A stretch of 64,000 nucleotides of DNA from Spirosoma sp. 48-14. Its GTDB lineage: Bacteria > Bacteroidota > Bacteroidia > Cytophagales > Spirosomataceae. The DNA is taken from assembly GCF_001898575.1 (NCBI RefSeq), contig NZ_MKUD01000001.1, forward strand, positions 428,448 to 492,447. The letters run 5' to 3'. Within the stretch, counting starts at the first letter, position 1. Each line of letters begins with the position of its first letter. Positions 17,773-27,082 of this stretch are shown in pieces. The position numbers and the translations under genes were made by a program. The notes beneath the pieces are model-generated. The model searched no databases and was not told the origin of the DNA. It saw nothing but the letters and a program-made list of their open reading frames with translations.

Positions 17773-18381
17773 TTAATGATGCGCCGTTGAGGATACCGGC
17801 GGATTGATCATAATATGCGCCCTATGCGTACCAGGGTCCATAATCCAGGGCATACCGGGAGCCTCGGGTTTGGTAGGTAGACCTGTGCTTTCGGCGGTAG
17901 CGTATGGAATATACACCACATACCGAAGATAGCCATCTTTTATCTCGCCTGTAGTGGGGTTATAGTCCTCATCTTTAGCGGTATAAGAAAATAACGTTGA
18001 CGGGTGCGAAGGCATTGTCAGCTTCTTATCTTTTGTTTCCTGCTCCCGAATAGCCAGAATCTCGTTTGGCTTTTTTCCTTCCTTTTTCAGCACCCGACCA
18101 CGCTCCATAAACGGGTCAAGGTCACGATGATAGCAGGATACACTTAATCCTTTCTGGGCTGGATCGTCGGCGAGACAGATCAATTCATTGGTTCCTTTCC
18201 GAATCACCGTAAATTCATTTTTGGCAGTATAGCCATACACGGTGGCCCCATCACGCTTATCGGCCGGAGCCGCCAGAACCGCTACTTTAATTTGCGTGTC
18301 GGGCGAGGGAATGGTTGGTGCCTGAGCAAACGAACTGCTGACGGCACCCAACAGAAGAAAGCCACTCAAAAACGATTTCAT
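17773..18381 (-). CDS. Exported protein of unknown function
   Basis: I do not recognise this family. From the ATG at 18381 it has 202 residues and a signal peptide (MKSFLSGFLLLGAVSSSFAQA); an ATG three codons upstream (18390) is also possible. Two Cys (CLADDP and SCYHRD) may pair. The end is His-rich (STAHH). The segments GYLRYVVYIPYATAESTGLP and GTHRAHIMINPP suggest a compact beta domain. It follows the OmpA-like gene's start by 94 bases on the same strand. Confidence 0.68.
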   Translation of the reverse strand: MKSFLSGFLLLGAVSSSFAQAPTIPSPDTQIKVAVLAAPADKRDGATVYGYTAKNEFTVIRKGTNELICLADDPAQKGLSVSCYHRDLDPFMERGRVLKKEGKKPNEILAIREQETKDKKLTMPSHPSTLFSYTAKDEDYNPTTGEIKDGYLRYVVYIPYATAESTGLPTKPEAPGMPWIMDPGTHRAHIMINPPVSSTAHH

Positions 18382-18426
18382 AGATATCATATGTTTAGGA
18401 ATATAAAAACTTGAACAACAGCTTTT

Positions 18427-18681
18427 TTAATAATGGAATCGACATTGGATGATATGCAGACGATCCGATTCAACACGGTAAATGAGTCGGTGCTCATCTG
18501 TGATCCGTCTCGACCAGAATCCACTCAGGTTTTCTTTCAGTGGCTCCGGCTTACCTTTTCCTTCAAATGGCGTCCGTAGGCATTCTTTGATGAGTTCATT
18601 GATTCGGCGCAATACCGTTTTGTCCGTTTGCTGCCAATAGACATAATCCTCCCAGGCCTCTTTGTCCCACGACAGATTCAT
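18427..18681 (-). CDS. yoeB: YoeB-type ribosome-dependent mRNA interferase toxin
   Basis: From the ATG at 18681 the product is 84 residues, the exact length of E. coli YoeB, and the catalytic residues then fall at the same numbers: E46 (KPEPL), R65 (DEHRL), H83 and Y84 (CRFHY). The in-frame ATG at 18693 would add four residues. YoeB cuts mRNA in the ribosomal A site. The antitoxin gene is immediately upstream; its stop TAG ends one base before this ATG, so the two are translationally coupled. Confidence 0.93.
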   Translation of the reverse strand: MNLSWDKEAWEDYVYWQQTDKTVLRRINELIKECLRTPFEGKGKPEPLKENLSGFWSRRITDEHRLIYRVESDRLHIIQCRFHY

Positions 18682-18682
18682 G

Positions 18683-18937
18683 CTACTCGTCAATCAGTTG
18701 GTGTTGTTCAAATTCACCTCGATTCGCTCGTTCAACAGCACCCAGAAGACGATTTCTATTTTTCTCTGAACCCAACAGATGCAAGGTTTCTTTCAGCGAA
18801 TTATACTCCCGAAGGGAAATAAGTACCACATTTTTATTCTCACTGCGATTAATAATGATGGTATCGCCATCGTCACTAACCTGGTCGAGCTTGGCCTTCA
18901 TCGAACGCCGAAACTCTGTATAATTAACTACTTGCAT
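18683..18937 (-). CDS. yefM: YefM/Phd-type antitoxin
   Basis: An 84-residue protein from the ATG at 18937; the ATG at 18946 adds MDT. The N-terminal half is the Phd/YefM DNA-binding fold (MQVVNYTEFRRSM, LISLREYNSLKETLHLLGS). The C-terminal part is a charged, flexible tail that would wrap the toxin. The order antitoxin-toxin, the one-base spacing and a palindrome just upstream all fit an autoregulated type II toxin-antitoxin operon. Confidence 0.9.
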   Translation of the reverse strand: MQVVNYTEFRRSMKAKLDQVSDDGDTIIINRSENKNVVLISLREYNSLKETLHLLGSEKNRNRLLGAVERANRGEFEQHQLIDE

Positions 18938-18952
18938 AGTGTCCATCTGAAT

Positions 18953-18976
18953 ATACGTACAATATAACGTACGTAT
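18953..18976 (-). promoter_or_regulatory. Palindromic operator of yefM-yoeB
   Basis: ATACGTAC and GTACGTAT are perfect inverted repeats separated by AATATAAC, ending 7 to 16 bases upstream of the possible yefM starts. E. coli YefM recognises short GTAC-containing palindromes upstream of its own gene. A TATATTG box on the minus strand inside the palindrome may be the -7 element, so binding would block RNA polymerase. Confidence 0.6.
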
Positions 18977-18998
18977 TTAAGAAATCAAACCCAAACGC

Positions 18999-20855
18999 CT
19001 ACTGATATCCCCGCGCCTGTAACCCGAATAGTTCAGCGTATCGCCCCTCTTTTTCCAGTAGCTCGTAGTGTGAGCCGATTTCAAGCAGCGTTCCGTTTTC
19101 CAGGACCAGAATCCGGTCGGCCATCCGAACCGTGCTGAATCGGTGCGAAATAATGACCGACGATTTTCCTTCGGTTAGTTTGGCAAACCGCTGAAACACT
19201 TCGTACTCAGCACGGGCATCGAGGGCGGCCGTCGGCTCATCCAGAATAATCAGTTGGGCATCCCGCATGTAGGCACGAGCCAGGGCCACTTTCTGCCATT
19301 CGCCCCCCGACAATTCAACGCCTTTACCAAACGAACGACCCAATTGCTGATCGTACCCTCCGGCTAACTTGGCAATTACCGTATCGGCCAGACTTCGCTG
19401 AGCGGAGGTTTCGATACGGTCCTGGTTAGTGCGCTGGTCGATGTCGCCAACGGCAATATTGACCCCGGCCGACATTTTGAAACGGGTATAATCCTGAAAA
19501 ATCACCCCGATGTTTCGCCGTAGTTCTGCCAGATCATACTCGCGGAGGTCATAGCCATCGAGCAGAATGCGCCCTTCGGCCGGATCATACAAGCGAGCCA
19601 GCAACTTCACTAATGTAGTTTTACCCGCACCGTTTTCGCCAACGAGTGCCAGCTTTTCACCCGCCTGTAGGGTAAATGACAGATTTCGCAGCGCCCATCG
19701 TTCCGAATTGGTGTACTTAAAACCCACATTCTCAAATACAAACCCCTGCCGAATTGGATTAGGAAACGGACGGGATGTAGAAGGCGAATGAATGGAGGGC
19801 TTTATTGCAAAGTAGTCGAACAGGTCCTGCAAATAGATTGCTTCCTGGGTAAGGCTGCTAAACTGAAGCAAAATGCCCTCCAGCGAGCCACGCACCTGCC
19901 GGAACGAACCTGCCAGAAACGTCAGGTCGCCCAGGGTGATTTGTCCACCAACAGCTCGCATCACAATCCAGACATACGCCCCATAATAACCCGCCGTTCC
20001 CAGGGCCGTCAATAAAGTCCCCCATCCCGCCCGGCTAATGGCTAACGCTTTGTTTTTCAGATAATACTGCCACGATAACTCCCGAAACCGATCGATCAGA
20101 AAGCCCGATATACCAAAAATTTTAACCTCCTTGGCCGTTTCGTCACTTGCCCCGATATAGCGTAGGTAATCGAGTTCCCGTCGTTCGGGCGTCCAGGATC
20201 GAGAAAGCGAATAGCTCCGTTGATTGAAATAGTTATCACCAATGAATGAGGGGGTTACGGCCAGCAGAATCAGGACTAGCAGCCATGGATTATATACCGC
20301 CAGACCAGCCGCCAGAAAACCAACCGAAATCAGTTCCTGCACCTGCCCGAACACACCGGATAGTAAAACCGTACGTCCGTTCGTCTGCCGACGCGCCCGT
20401 TCGAGCTTATCGTAAAAAGTAGCGTCTTCAAACTGCTCCAGGTCGAGAGTAGCCGCGTGCTCCATCAACCGGATGGACGTCTGATTAGCGAATAAATCGC
20501 CCAGGAGGCTATCCATCAGCGCTACTGCCCGACCTAATGCCGTAGACAGAATAGCCAGGCCAAATTCGGCCCCGACCAGCCACCAGAGCATACGCGTATC
20601 ACCCTCGTTGTGTTTGGAAAGAGTAACCACCTGATCGATAATCAGCTTGCCTATATAGAGGGTAGCCGTTGGAATAGCTGCCCGAATTAACCGAAGAAAC
20701 GCATTGCCCAGAAACAGACTTGGCGACACCTGCCAGACAAGTCGAAAAAACGAGGGCAGGTTACCCAAAGCAGCAAAGCGTTCACGCCAGCTTATCTGGT
20801 CTTTAGTTTCGGTAGAATTTGCATGAGTTGGTACTGTTTTTGCCATAACATTCAA
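18999..20855 (-). CDS. ABC transporter, fused permease and ATPase (MsbA-like exporter)
   Basis: A 618-residue half-transporter. Residues about 40-330 hold six predicted membrane segments (LFLGNAFLRLIRAAIPTATLYIG, FLAAGLAVYNPWLLVLILLAV and others). The ATPase domain follows, with Walker A GENGAGKTT (about 405), the Q-loop FQDYTRF, the signature LSGGEWQKVALARA (about 515), Walker B LIILDEPTAALD and the H-loop ISHRFSTV. Such half-transporters work as dimers to export lipids, peptides or drugs; the substrate is not evident. It stands alone: the yefM-yoeB operator separates it from the toxin-antitoxin pair downstream. Confidence 0.92.
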   Translation of the reverse strand: MNVMAKTVPTHANSTETKDQISWRERFAALGNLPSFFRLVWQVSPSLFLGNAFLRLIRAAIPTATLYIGKLIIDQVVTLSKHNEGDTRMLWWLVGAEFGLAILSTALGRAVALMDSLLGDLFANQTSIRLMEHAATLDLEQFEDATFYDKLERARRQTNGRTVLLSGVFGQVQELISVGFLAAGLAVYNPWLLVLILLAVTPSFIGDNYFNQRSYSLSRSWTPERRELDYLRYIGASDETAKEVKIFGISGFLIDRFRELSWQYYLKNKALAISRAGWGTLLTALGTAGYYGAYVWIVMRAVGGQITLGDLTFLAGSFRQVRGSLEGILLQFSSLTQEAIYLQDLFDYFAIKPSIHSPSTSRPFPNPIRQGFVFENVGFKYTNSERWALRNLSFTLQAGEKLALVGENGAGKTTLVKLLARLYDPAEGRILLDGYDLREYDLAELRRNIGVIFQDYTRFKMSAGVNIAVGDIDQRTNQDRIETSAQRSLADTVIAKLAGGYDQQLGRSFGKGVELSGGEWQKVALARAYMRDAQLIILDEPTAALDARAEYEVFQRFAKLTEGKSSVIISHRFSTVRMADRILVLENGTLLEIGSHYELLEKEGRYAELFGLQARGYQ

Positions 20856-21050
20856 AAGACAAGTACCGTCCGGGATTAGTTCACCGGCAATCCGTCTGAA
20901 AAAGCTGTTCGATAGAGGTTTAGGACGATAGTGGCTAAAACAGCATGAGACCGTTTACATAAAATCACCGGGCTATACGCAGGTTCTTTCCGATGAAGCC
21001 ATCCCTGGCCTTCACATCTATATTGATAACTAACCTTACACTGCTCCATT

Positions 21051-22451
21051 ATGAACAATCGTATTACTTTTCTTCCTCTACTACTCTTGCTGGGCCTACT
21101 GGTCTTTTCCTGTAAAAAAGACGACGGCCCCGACCCTAACCTGGCCCCGGCAATCTTCACCGTGACCGCCAAACAAGCGACTACCAGCAGTGATGTGGTC
21201 CTGAGCTGGACGAGAGCTAAAGACCCTAATGGAGACCCGGTTACGTATGCCGTCGTTTACAAAGACACCTTAGCTAAAAACCTCAGTGATACCACGTTTA
21301 CGCTCAAAAATGTAGGATATGGCCTTACGGTAACGGGGAGCGTGATTGCGTTCGACAATCATAAAGCGGCAACTCCGGTCGCGTTTAATCTTACGATTGG
21401 CACGAATCCGTATGCCGATGTGCCTGATGCGGCTTTTGAACAGAGGCTTATCGACCTCCGCTTCGACGATACCAAAGATGGCAAAATACTCTTGAGTAAT
21501 GCGCAAAAAGTAACTAGTCTGACGGTTGCCAGTCAGGGGATCAGTAATCTACAGGGCATCGAAGCTTTTGTGAATCTAACCTATCTGGATTGTTCCAGCA
21601 ACCAGCTTACCAGTCTGGATGTCAGCAAAAATACAGCCTTGACGGAGCTGATTTGCAGCACGAATAAGCTAAACAGTCTGGACATCCGCAAGAATACGGC
21701 TCTAGTCTCGCTAGCCTGTTCCAATAACAGCCTGAACGGCCTGGATCTCAGTCAGAACGCGGCTCTCACTCAACTTAACTGCTCCAACAACCAGGCTTTA
21801 ACCTCGCTTGACCTTAGTAACAACATCAGCCTGGCGAGATTAAGCTGTAGCAGTACCGGCCTGACCCGTCTGGATTTGACAAAGAATACGTCAGTACAAT
21901 ATCTGGACTACTCCTTTACAAAATTGAATGGGCTGGATATCAGTCACAACCCGATCTTAACCGAGTTGAACTGTTCGGCAGCCGGGCTGACGAGTCTTGA
22001 CATCACGAAGAATACAGCGCTAACCAAGCTTTTGTGCTCCTACAATCAGCTTTCGACCCTGGACCTATCAAAAAATACAGCCTTGACGAGTCTGGACTGT
22101 GAAGGCAATCGCCTGACCAAGCTGGACCTTAGCCAAAATGTAGTAATTAGCACCCTGCTATGCCCAAACAACCAGCTAACGGGCTTAATGCTAACTACCA
22201 ATACGGCACTGACTGAATTGAACTGCTATGGCAATCAGCTGACGAGTCTGGACGTCACAAAAAACACGATTTTAAGTAATCTGACCTGCTACGATAATCA
22301 GCTGACGGGCCTTGATTTGAGCAGGAACACAGCGCTTAGCTTTTTACGCTGCGAAAATAATACCATTAAAACCATCTGTGTGTACAGTCTGTCGCAGGTT
22401 AAACCGTTCTGGCAAAAAGATGCGTCGGCGGCCTATCAGGTCTGCAACTAA
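21051..22451 (+). CDS. Leucine-rich-repeat surface lipoprotein with fibronectin III-like domain
   Basis: A 466-residue protein. The signal peptide ends with a lipobox (LLVFSC, Cys 21). An FN3-like domain (about 30-120, SSDVVLSWTRAKDPNGDPVTYAVVY) follows, then a short link (NPYADVPDAAFEQRLIDLRFDD) and about 14 leucine-rich repeats of 21 residues (pattern LTSLDVSKNTALTELxCSxN). The Cys in each repeat lines the solenoid. The paralogue at 36035-37765 has the same order of domains. Probably a surface binding protein. Confidence 0.87.
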   Translation: MNNRITFLPLLLLLGLLVFSCKKDDGPDPNLAPAIFTVTAKQATTSSDVVLSWTRAKDPNGDPVTYAVVYKDTLAKNLSDTTFTLKNVGYGLTVTGSVIAFDNHKAATPVAFNLTIGTNPYADVPDAAFEQRLIDLRFDDTKDGKILLSNAQKVTSLTVASQGISNLQGIEAFVNLTYLDCSSNQLTSLDVSKNTALTELICSTNKLNSLDIRKNTALVSLACSNNSLNGLDLSQNAALTQLNCSNNQALTSLDLSNNISLARLSCSSTGLTRLDLTKNTSVQYLDYSFTKLNGLDISHNPILTELNCSAAGLTSLDITKNTALTKLLCSYNQLSTLDLSKNTALTSLDCEGNRLTKLDLSQNVVISTLLCPNNQLTGLMLTTNTALTELNCYGNQLTSLDVTKNTILSNLTCYDNQLTGLDLSRNTALSFLRCENNTIKTICVYSLSQVKPFWQKDASAAYQVCN

Positions 22452-22495
22452 CAGTAAGTATCGTAATTCGAACGGCAAGCCCGCAAAACGGATTA

Positions 22496-22534
22496 AAAAG
22501 CAGAAGCCACAACCTTTACTGGTTGTGGCTTCTG
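22496..22534 (-). terminator. Rho-independent terminator of the ThuA fusion gene
   Basis: Perfect 14-bp arms CAGAAGCCACAACC (22501-22514) and GGTTGTGGCTTCTG (22521-22534) around TTTACT. On the minus strand the stem is followed by CTTTTT. It could also stop the convergent LRR transcript. Confidence 0.85.
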
Positions 22535-22560
22535 TGTACATAGGAAAAGCGCCTGTTCAC

Positions 22561-25500
22561 TTACATTCCCTGCGCGCCGAACTGCACTTTGTCGAGGGCA
22601 AACAGGGCCTTCTGACCAGCTTCGGGGTTCACAAACACCAGATAGAGTTTATGCATCCCCTGCACAGGCTGGCGGAACGGCAGATTTACGGGGCCAGCCG
22701 TTCCTGGTTTTACCTCTACCTCGCCTAACAAAGGGCCCGTTGGGGAGTTGATCCGCGCTTCAAGCTTACCACCGGCCGTTTGAGTAGTCGATGCAAATAC
22801 CGTTGGTGAAATGCTTTCAATACCCGTCAGATCAATGTCGTTAAAGGCGACGTAACTTCCCGATTTGGTACCAATAGCAGCTGGGCCAACCTTCGGCATG
22901 TCGAACTGGAAAATATCCTGTTTGGCATCAGCCGTTACAGCTTTCACAGAGGGTGAGCGCAGCGCCACAGATGTCGAACCAGTCAAAGGCCCAATCACGC
23001 CATTCCCCCGGTCGGTATAGGTTGCGGTCAGGATATAGGAACCATCCTTTTTCTGCGCTACAGGTACGTAATCACCAGAAATCGGTTTGCGATTAGCTGC
23101 TTTTTCGTCAGCCAGCGAAAGGATGTATCCAACCATATCGGCTACTTCACTTTCTTTCAGTTGTGGGTGGGCGCTCATGGCCTGTTCACCCCATACACCA
23201 CCGCCACCGGTGATCACCTTACGGATCAGTTTACTTTCAGAACCCGTGCCTTTGTACTTCTTGGCAACATCGATATAAGCAGGTCCAATCGACTTCTGAT
23301 CAATGGTATGGCACGCTTTACAGTCGCTCAGTTCAATTAACCGTTTTCCAGTCGAAGAGCCCGTATTAGCCTGGTGCCCCTGCGCTAGTAACGTCTTGTC
23401 GAAGCCTTCGAGATAATCGATAGTCATGGTCACGTCGTCGGGGCTGATGCCTTTCTGTAGCGTACCATCTTCTTTGTCGACCACCTTCACCGCATATTTA
23501 ACAGGCTTGTTTGGGAAATAGAAAGTCTTGTTACCAGCGACATCAACAACTACTTTGGGCTCGTCGTTACCCACTTTGATGTCCATCGTCCGGGTCGACA
23601 CGTTACCGGCTGCGTCGGTCACTTTCAGCGTGGCCGGATAAACCCCTGGCTTGCTGAAGGTAACGGTTGGCGAAGCGGTCATTTGCTTAGGCATATTCTT
23701 GCCAAAAGACCATTCGTATTTAAGCGCGTCGCCATCGTAATCCATCGATTTACCGCCATCGAATTTCACCGTTAATGGAGCAGCACCCACCATTTTATTC
23801 GCGCTGGCAACGGCTACCGGCTTCCGGTTTCCGGCATTGTACGTAATACGAGCCAGCCGTGCATCGGCATTGGCACCAAACCATTTCTGACCATACTCAA
23901 TCGTATACAGCGATCCATCGTTGGCGAACTGCATGTCGATGATGTGCGAGAATTTCGTGCTGGGCATAAACGTTTCCATCTTCACGAAATCGCCATTGGG
24001 CTTCATCGTAACAGGGTGAATCCAGTCACGAATCCAGTCGTAGGCAAAGAATTTACCGTCGTAGTGGCGGGGGAATTTAACCGACGTTTCTGGATAATCA
24101 TCGTAGTAATAGACCGGGCCACCCATCGCATTCCGACCACCTTTGCCTACAATATCACCAAACTCCGGTGAATCGGCATAGGGGTAGTAGATGAAGGCTT
24201 TCTGGGCAGGAGGCAACTCTCTTAGCCCCGTATTATTGGGCGAATCATTGATGGGGTGTTGCGGATCGAACAGGGGGCCCGTTGTGCTATCGGCAAAACT
24301 ACGGGTGTGGTACGGGCGGTTATCAGCGACAAACAACGGCCAGCCAAAATACCCAGCCTGACGCGCCTGGTTCATTTCATCGTGACCACGAGGACCATAT
24401 TTTTCACTGTTGTTACCGGCATCGGGGCCAACTTCGCCCCAGTACAGATAACCCGTCCGCTGATCGACCGAAATCCGGTAGGGATTCCGGTTTCCCATTA
24501 CGTAAATTTCAGGGCGAGCCTTTGGGTTGCCTTTCGGAAACAGGTTGCCTTCGGGAATGGTATAGGTTCCGTCGGCTTCAGGATGAATCCGGATGATTTT
24601 ACCCCGCAGGTCGTTGGTATTGCTGGAGGTCAACCGGGCATCCCATCCTTTCCGGCCGGGCCGTTCGTCAATCGGCGCATAGCCATCGGAGTTGAACGGA
24701 TTGGTATCATCACCCGTCGACAGGTACAGATTTCCTTTCCGGTCCCAGGCAATCGACCCGCCGGTATGGCAGCAGCCGTCACGCTTCACCGGAATGGTCA
24801 GCAGTACCTTTTCGGTATTCAGCAAAACTGTGTCCCGAACGTCGTCATAGACAAAGCGCGACAGATGCTGAGCCGTGTCAGCAACTGTCGCGCCGTTCAG
24901 AGGGGAATAGTACACATAAATCCACTTGTTCTGCTTGAAGTTCGGGTCGATGTTCAAGCCCATCAGGCCATATTCGAACTTGCTGAAAACCGGGAAATTG
25001 GCAACTACCTTAGTCTTTTTTTTTTGCGGATCGTAGACCGTTAGCTCACCTTTGCGCTGGGTATAGAGCACCTTGCCATTATCGAGCACAGCCAGTTCGG
25101 TTGGTTCGTCCATCCCCTGCACCAGTACCTGCTGTTCAAATCGGTTTTCTTCAGGAAAGGGCATCGTTTTGGCCTGGCCAAATTTCAGGCTGGACGCCAT
25201 CACCGACTTGATTCCACCCAGAATGTGTTGCAGGAACATCGGGTCAGTGTACGACTCATCGGTATGGCCGCCCCCCGTATAGAACGCTTTACCACCCTGG
25301 AAATCGTGATGCCAGATGAACGGGTGATTATCGCCGTTCTTTCCGCCTTCGTAGGTTTTCTCGTCCAGTTTACCCAACACTTTCAGATCGCCCTGAATGC
25401 TCTTGTAGTTGTACCACTCGTCCCAGCGCTTCCAGCGATCCGGCAGCATTTTCGTGGCCGGGTGACTCTTATCAACAATTTCAATTTCAGCGTTTTGCTG

Positions 25501-25992
25501 CTTAGGATGGCTCAGGAAATACGCACCTACCAGTTGGTTGTACCAGGGCCAGTCGTACTCAGTGTCGGCAGCAGCATGGATACCGACAAAACCACCACCC
25601 GCCTGAATGTAACGCTCAAAAGCAGCCTGCTGCGCATCGTCGAGCACATTGCCCGTTGTGCTTAGCCAGATAACGGCACCATACTTTTTCAGATTGGCTT
25701 CGGTAAACTTGGAGGCATCTTCCGTTGTATCGACGGCAAAACCATTTTCCTGACCAAGTTTCATAATCGCCATTTTTCCCGCCGGGATCGATGAATGGCG
25801 AAATCCTTTCGTTTTCGAAAACACGAGTACCCGATTCAAGGCAATCGGCGCTTCAGCAGCGGCAACAGACTTAGCCGCTACAGTCCGTTTGGCCATTGTT
25901 TGTGCCCAGGCATCCGTCGGAAGCTGAGACACAGCGGTTGTCAGCACGCCCGCCAGGAGTAGTGCGCGGGAGGGAAACCGTACGTTTTTCAT
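22561..25992 (-). CDS. ThuA - sugar dehydrogenase - PKD - cytochrome c fusion protein
   Basis: A 1143-residue exported protein with a signal peptide (ALLLAGVLTTAVSQLPTDAWAQ). Domains in order: ThuA glutamine-amidotransferase-like (about 50-265, VLVFSKTKGFRHSSIPAG, GFVGIHAAADTEYDWPW); PQQ-type glucose/sorbosone dehydrogenase propeller (about 285-735, DGCCHTGGSIAWD, GNRNPYRISVD, GEVGPDAG); PKD (about 740-825, FDGGKSMDYDGDALKYEWSFG); class I cytochrome c with CKACH near 889 and a possible Met ligand in EQAMSAHP near 939; and a C-terminal carbohydrate-binding CBM6-like domain (about 1005-1143). It probably oxidises a sugar in the periplasm and passes electrons to its own haem. The combination is known in Cytophagales. 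A terminator follows. Confidence 0.92.
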   Translation of the reverse strand: MKNVRFPSRALLLAGVLTTAVSQLPTDAWAQTMAKRTVAAKSVAAAEAPIALNRVLVFSKTKGFRHSSIPAGKMAIMKLGQENGFAVDTTEDASKFTEANLKKYGAVIWLSTTGNVLDDAQQAAFERYIQAGGGFVGIHAAADTEYDWPWYNQLVGAYFLSHPKQQNAEIEIVDKSHPATKMLPDRWKRWDEWYNYKSIQGDLKVLGKLDEKTYEGGKNGDNHPFIWHHDFQGGKAFYTGGGHTDESYTDPMFLQHILGGIKSVMASSLKFGQAKTMPFPEENRFEQQVLVQGMDEPTELAVLDNGKVLYTQRKGELTVYDPQKKKTKVVANFPVFSKFEYGLMGLNIDPNFKQNKWIYVYYSPLNGATVADTAQHLSRFVYDDVRDTVLLNTEKVLLTIPVKRDGCCHTGGSIAWDRKGNLYLSTGDDTNPFNSDGYAPIDERPGRKGWDARLTSSNTNDLRGKIIRIHPEADGTYTIPEGNLFPKGNPKARPEIYVMGNRNPYRISVDQRTGYLYWGEVGPDAGNNSEKYGPRGHDEMNQARQAGYFGWPLFVADNRPYHTRSFADSTTGPLFDPQHPINDSPNNTGLRELPPAQKAFIYYPYADSPEFGDIVGKGGRNAMGGPVYYYDDYPETSVKFPRHYDGKFFAYDWIRDWIHPVTMKPNGDFVKMETFMPSTKFSHIIDMQFANDGSLYTIEYGQKWFGANADARLARITYNAGNRKPVAVASANKMVGAAPLTVKFDGGKSMDYDGDALKYEWSFGKNMPKQMTASPTVTFSKPGVYPATLKVTDAAGNVSTRTMDIKVGNDEPKVVVDVAGNKTFYFPNKPVKYAVKVVDKEDGTLQKGISPDDVTMTIDYLEGFDKTLLAQGHQANTGSSTGKRLIELSDCKACHTIDQKSIGPAYIDVAKKYKGTGSESKLIRKVITGGGGVWGEQAMSAHPQLKESEVADMVGYILSLADEKAANRKPISGDYVPVAQKKDGSYILTATYTDRGNGVIGPLTGSTSVALRSPSVKAVTADAKQDIFQFDMPKVGPAAIGTKSGSYVAFNDIDLTGIESISPTVFASTTQTAGGKLEARINSPTGPLLGEVEVKPGTAGPVNLPFRQPVQGMHKLYLVFVNPEAGQKALFALDKVQFGAQGM

Positions 25993-26097
25993 AGGTTTTG
26001 ATGATTTAAAAACAGGCTGATTGGAAACTCAGGCAAGTTGGCCTAAAAAGAAACTTTTAAAGATTTGATTGACTTTTAAGCAGGTAACAAAAATAAT

Positions 26098-26130
26098 AAA
26101 AAAGCGAATGCCAATGAAGTAGGCACTCGC
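26098..26130 (-). terminator. Terminator of the META-domain gene
   Basis: GCGAATGCC (26104-26112) and GGCACTCGC (26122-26130) pair with one G:U. On the minus strand a T-rich run follows. Confidence 0.65.
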
Positions 26131-26153
26131 TGATAATAAAGGTCAACTTGACA

Positions 26154-26921
26154 CTAATCTACTTTTTTGAAGACCATGAGTGCTGCCCCATTTTGCAACA
26201 GCGTTAGCCGGCCCGATCCAATCTGATACGACAGTGGCGCATTCAATGCATTTAAAAATGGGCTTTCCAGGTCTCCAGCAGCCCCAATACAGGCCATTTT
26301 GGTCGTAATAAGTGGCCCAAACACGATCTGACGGGTATCGGCTTTCACGGGGCCACTTAGTCGATTACAGCCCGTTGTGCCCGTTACACGGCCCTCTGTT
26401 AGAGAAATTTCCAACCGGGGCACTTCCCGTCGCGAGGCATCCGCTGTGATGGCTTTCCCCTGGAATTCGGTTAACACCCAAATGTCCTGTAACAGAGTCA
26501 GTTTCTGAAGCGACACCCCACAACCTACATAATGCTTCTCATGACTATCGACCTGAACCCGGTAGTCGTACGGTTGCCCGGTTTTGGCATCCACACAACT
26601 GTCGGGCCGGAAAACGATGTTGAGAGTACCACCCCCTACAGGCGCATTATACCGAAGTACTCCGTCTGAATCCGTCTGTCGTTCGGGAACCGACGTTGCC
26701 AGGCTGTCTTTACTCGATTTAAAGATAAGCGTTCCTTTCGATGGATTGATGGTCAATGACCAGGCCGGATCATTACCCAACGCCACCAGTTCATCCCCTG
26801 CTTTCAGATACTGACTGTAATCGGCAGGTGGCCGGACGGGCGTGAGCATAGCGGCAAACTGCGTCGATGGCCGACGACAGGCTGTTGCCAATAAGAGAAT
26901 GCCAAACAGAAGTGTACGCAT
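26154..26921 (-). CDS. META-domain (HslJ-like) lipoprotein
   Basis: A 255-residue protein. The signal ends in LLATAC with the lipobox Cys at 15. Residues about 40-140 are a beta domain with NDPAWSLTINPSKGTLIFKS, resembling the COG3650-type domain often paired with META. Residues about 145-255 are the META domain (WVLTEFQG, GRVTGTTGCNRLSGPV, ITTKMACIG, FLNALNAPLSYQI). META proteins include E. coli HslJ; their role in envelope stress or antibiotic tolerance is only partly known. A divergent repeat lies beyond the start. Confidence 0.85.
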   Translation of the reverse strand: MRTLLFGILLLATACRRPSTQFAAMLTPVRPPADYSQYLKAGDELVALGNDPAWSLTINPSKGTLIFKSSKDSLATSVPERQTDSDGVLRYNAPVGGGTLNIVFRPDSCVDAKTGQPYDYRVQVDSHEKHYVGCGVSLQKLTLLQDIWVLTEFQGKAITADASRREVPRLEISLTEGRVTGTTGCNRLSGPVKADTRQIVFGPLITTKMACIGAAGDLESPFLNALNAPLSYQIGSGRLTLLQNGAALMVFKKVD

Positions 26922-27000
26922 GGCGATTTATTGAATTTACTTTTCAGTAAGACCGCCCCGACGTGAAAAAGTTTAGTGGCACCCATGATCTGGATTTACG

Positions 27001-27069
27001 TAAACCGCGAAGACGCAATAAACACGAGGGCTGTTCACGGCCTTGCGTCTATCGCGTCTTCGCGGTTTA
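27001..27069. repeat. Imperfect palindrome with short-period CGCGAAGA-type arms
   Basis: Perfect 16-bp outer arms at 27001-27016 and 27054-27069 (TAAACCGCGAAGACGC and its reverse complement), with the inner part about two thirds complementary. The arms read in steps of 8 (CGCGAAGA, CGCAATAA, ACACGAGG; opposite arm CGCGAAGA, CGCGATAG, ACGCAAGG). It lies between the META-domain start and the VOC stop, 13 bases from the latter. Confidence 0.7.
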
Positions 27070-27082
27070 AGAAAATCACTGA

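Noticed and set aside
20876..21172. 98-codon minus-strand frame before the LRR gene
   Set aside because: It overlaps the LRR signal peptide region on the other strand and has no supporting features.
24256..25044. 262-codon plus-strand open frame inside the ThuA fusion gene
   Set aside because: It is antisense to the strongly supported dehydrogenase domain, and no motif or signal is seen; it is a shadow of coding DNA.
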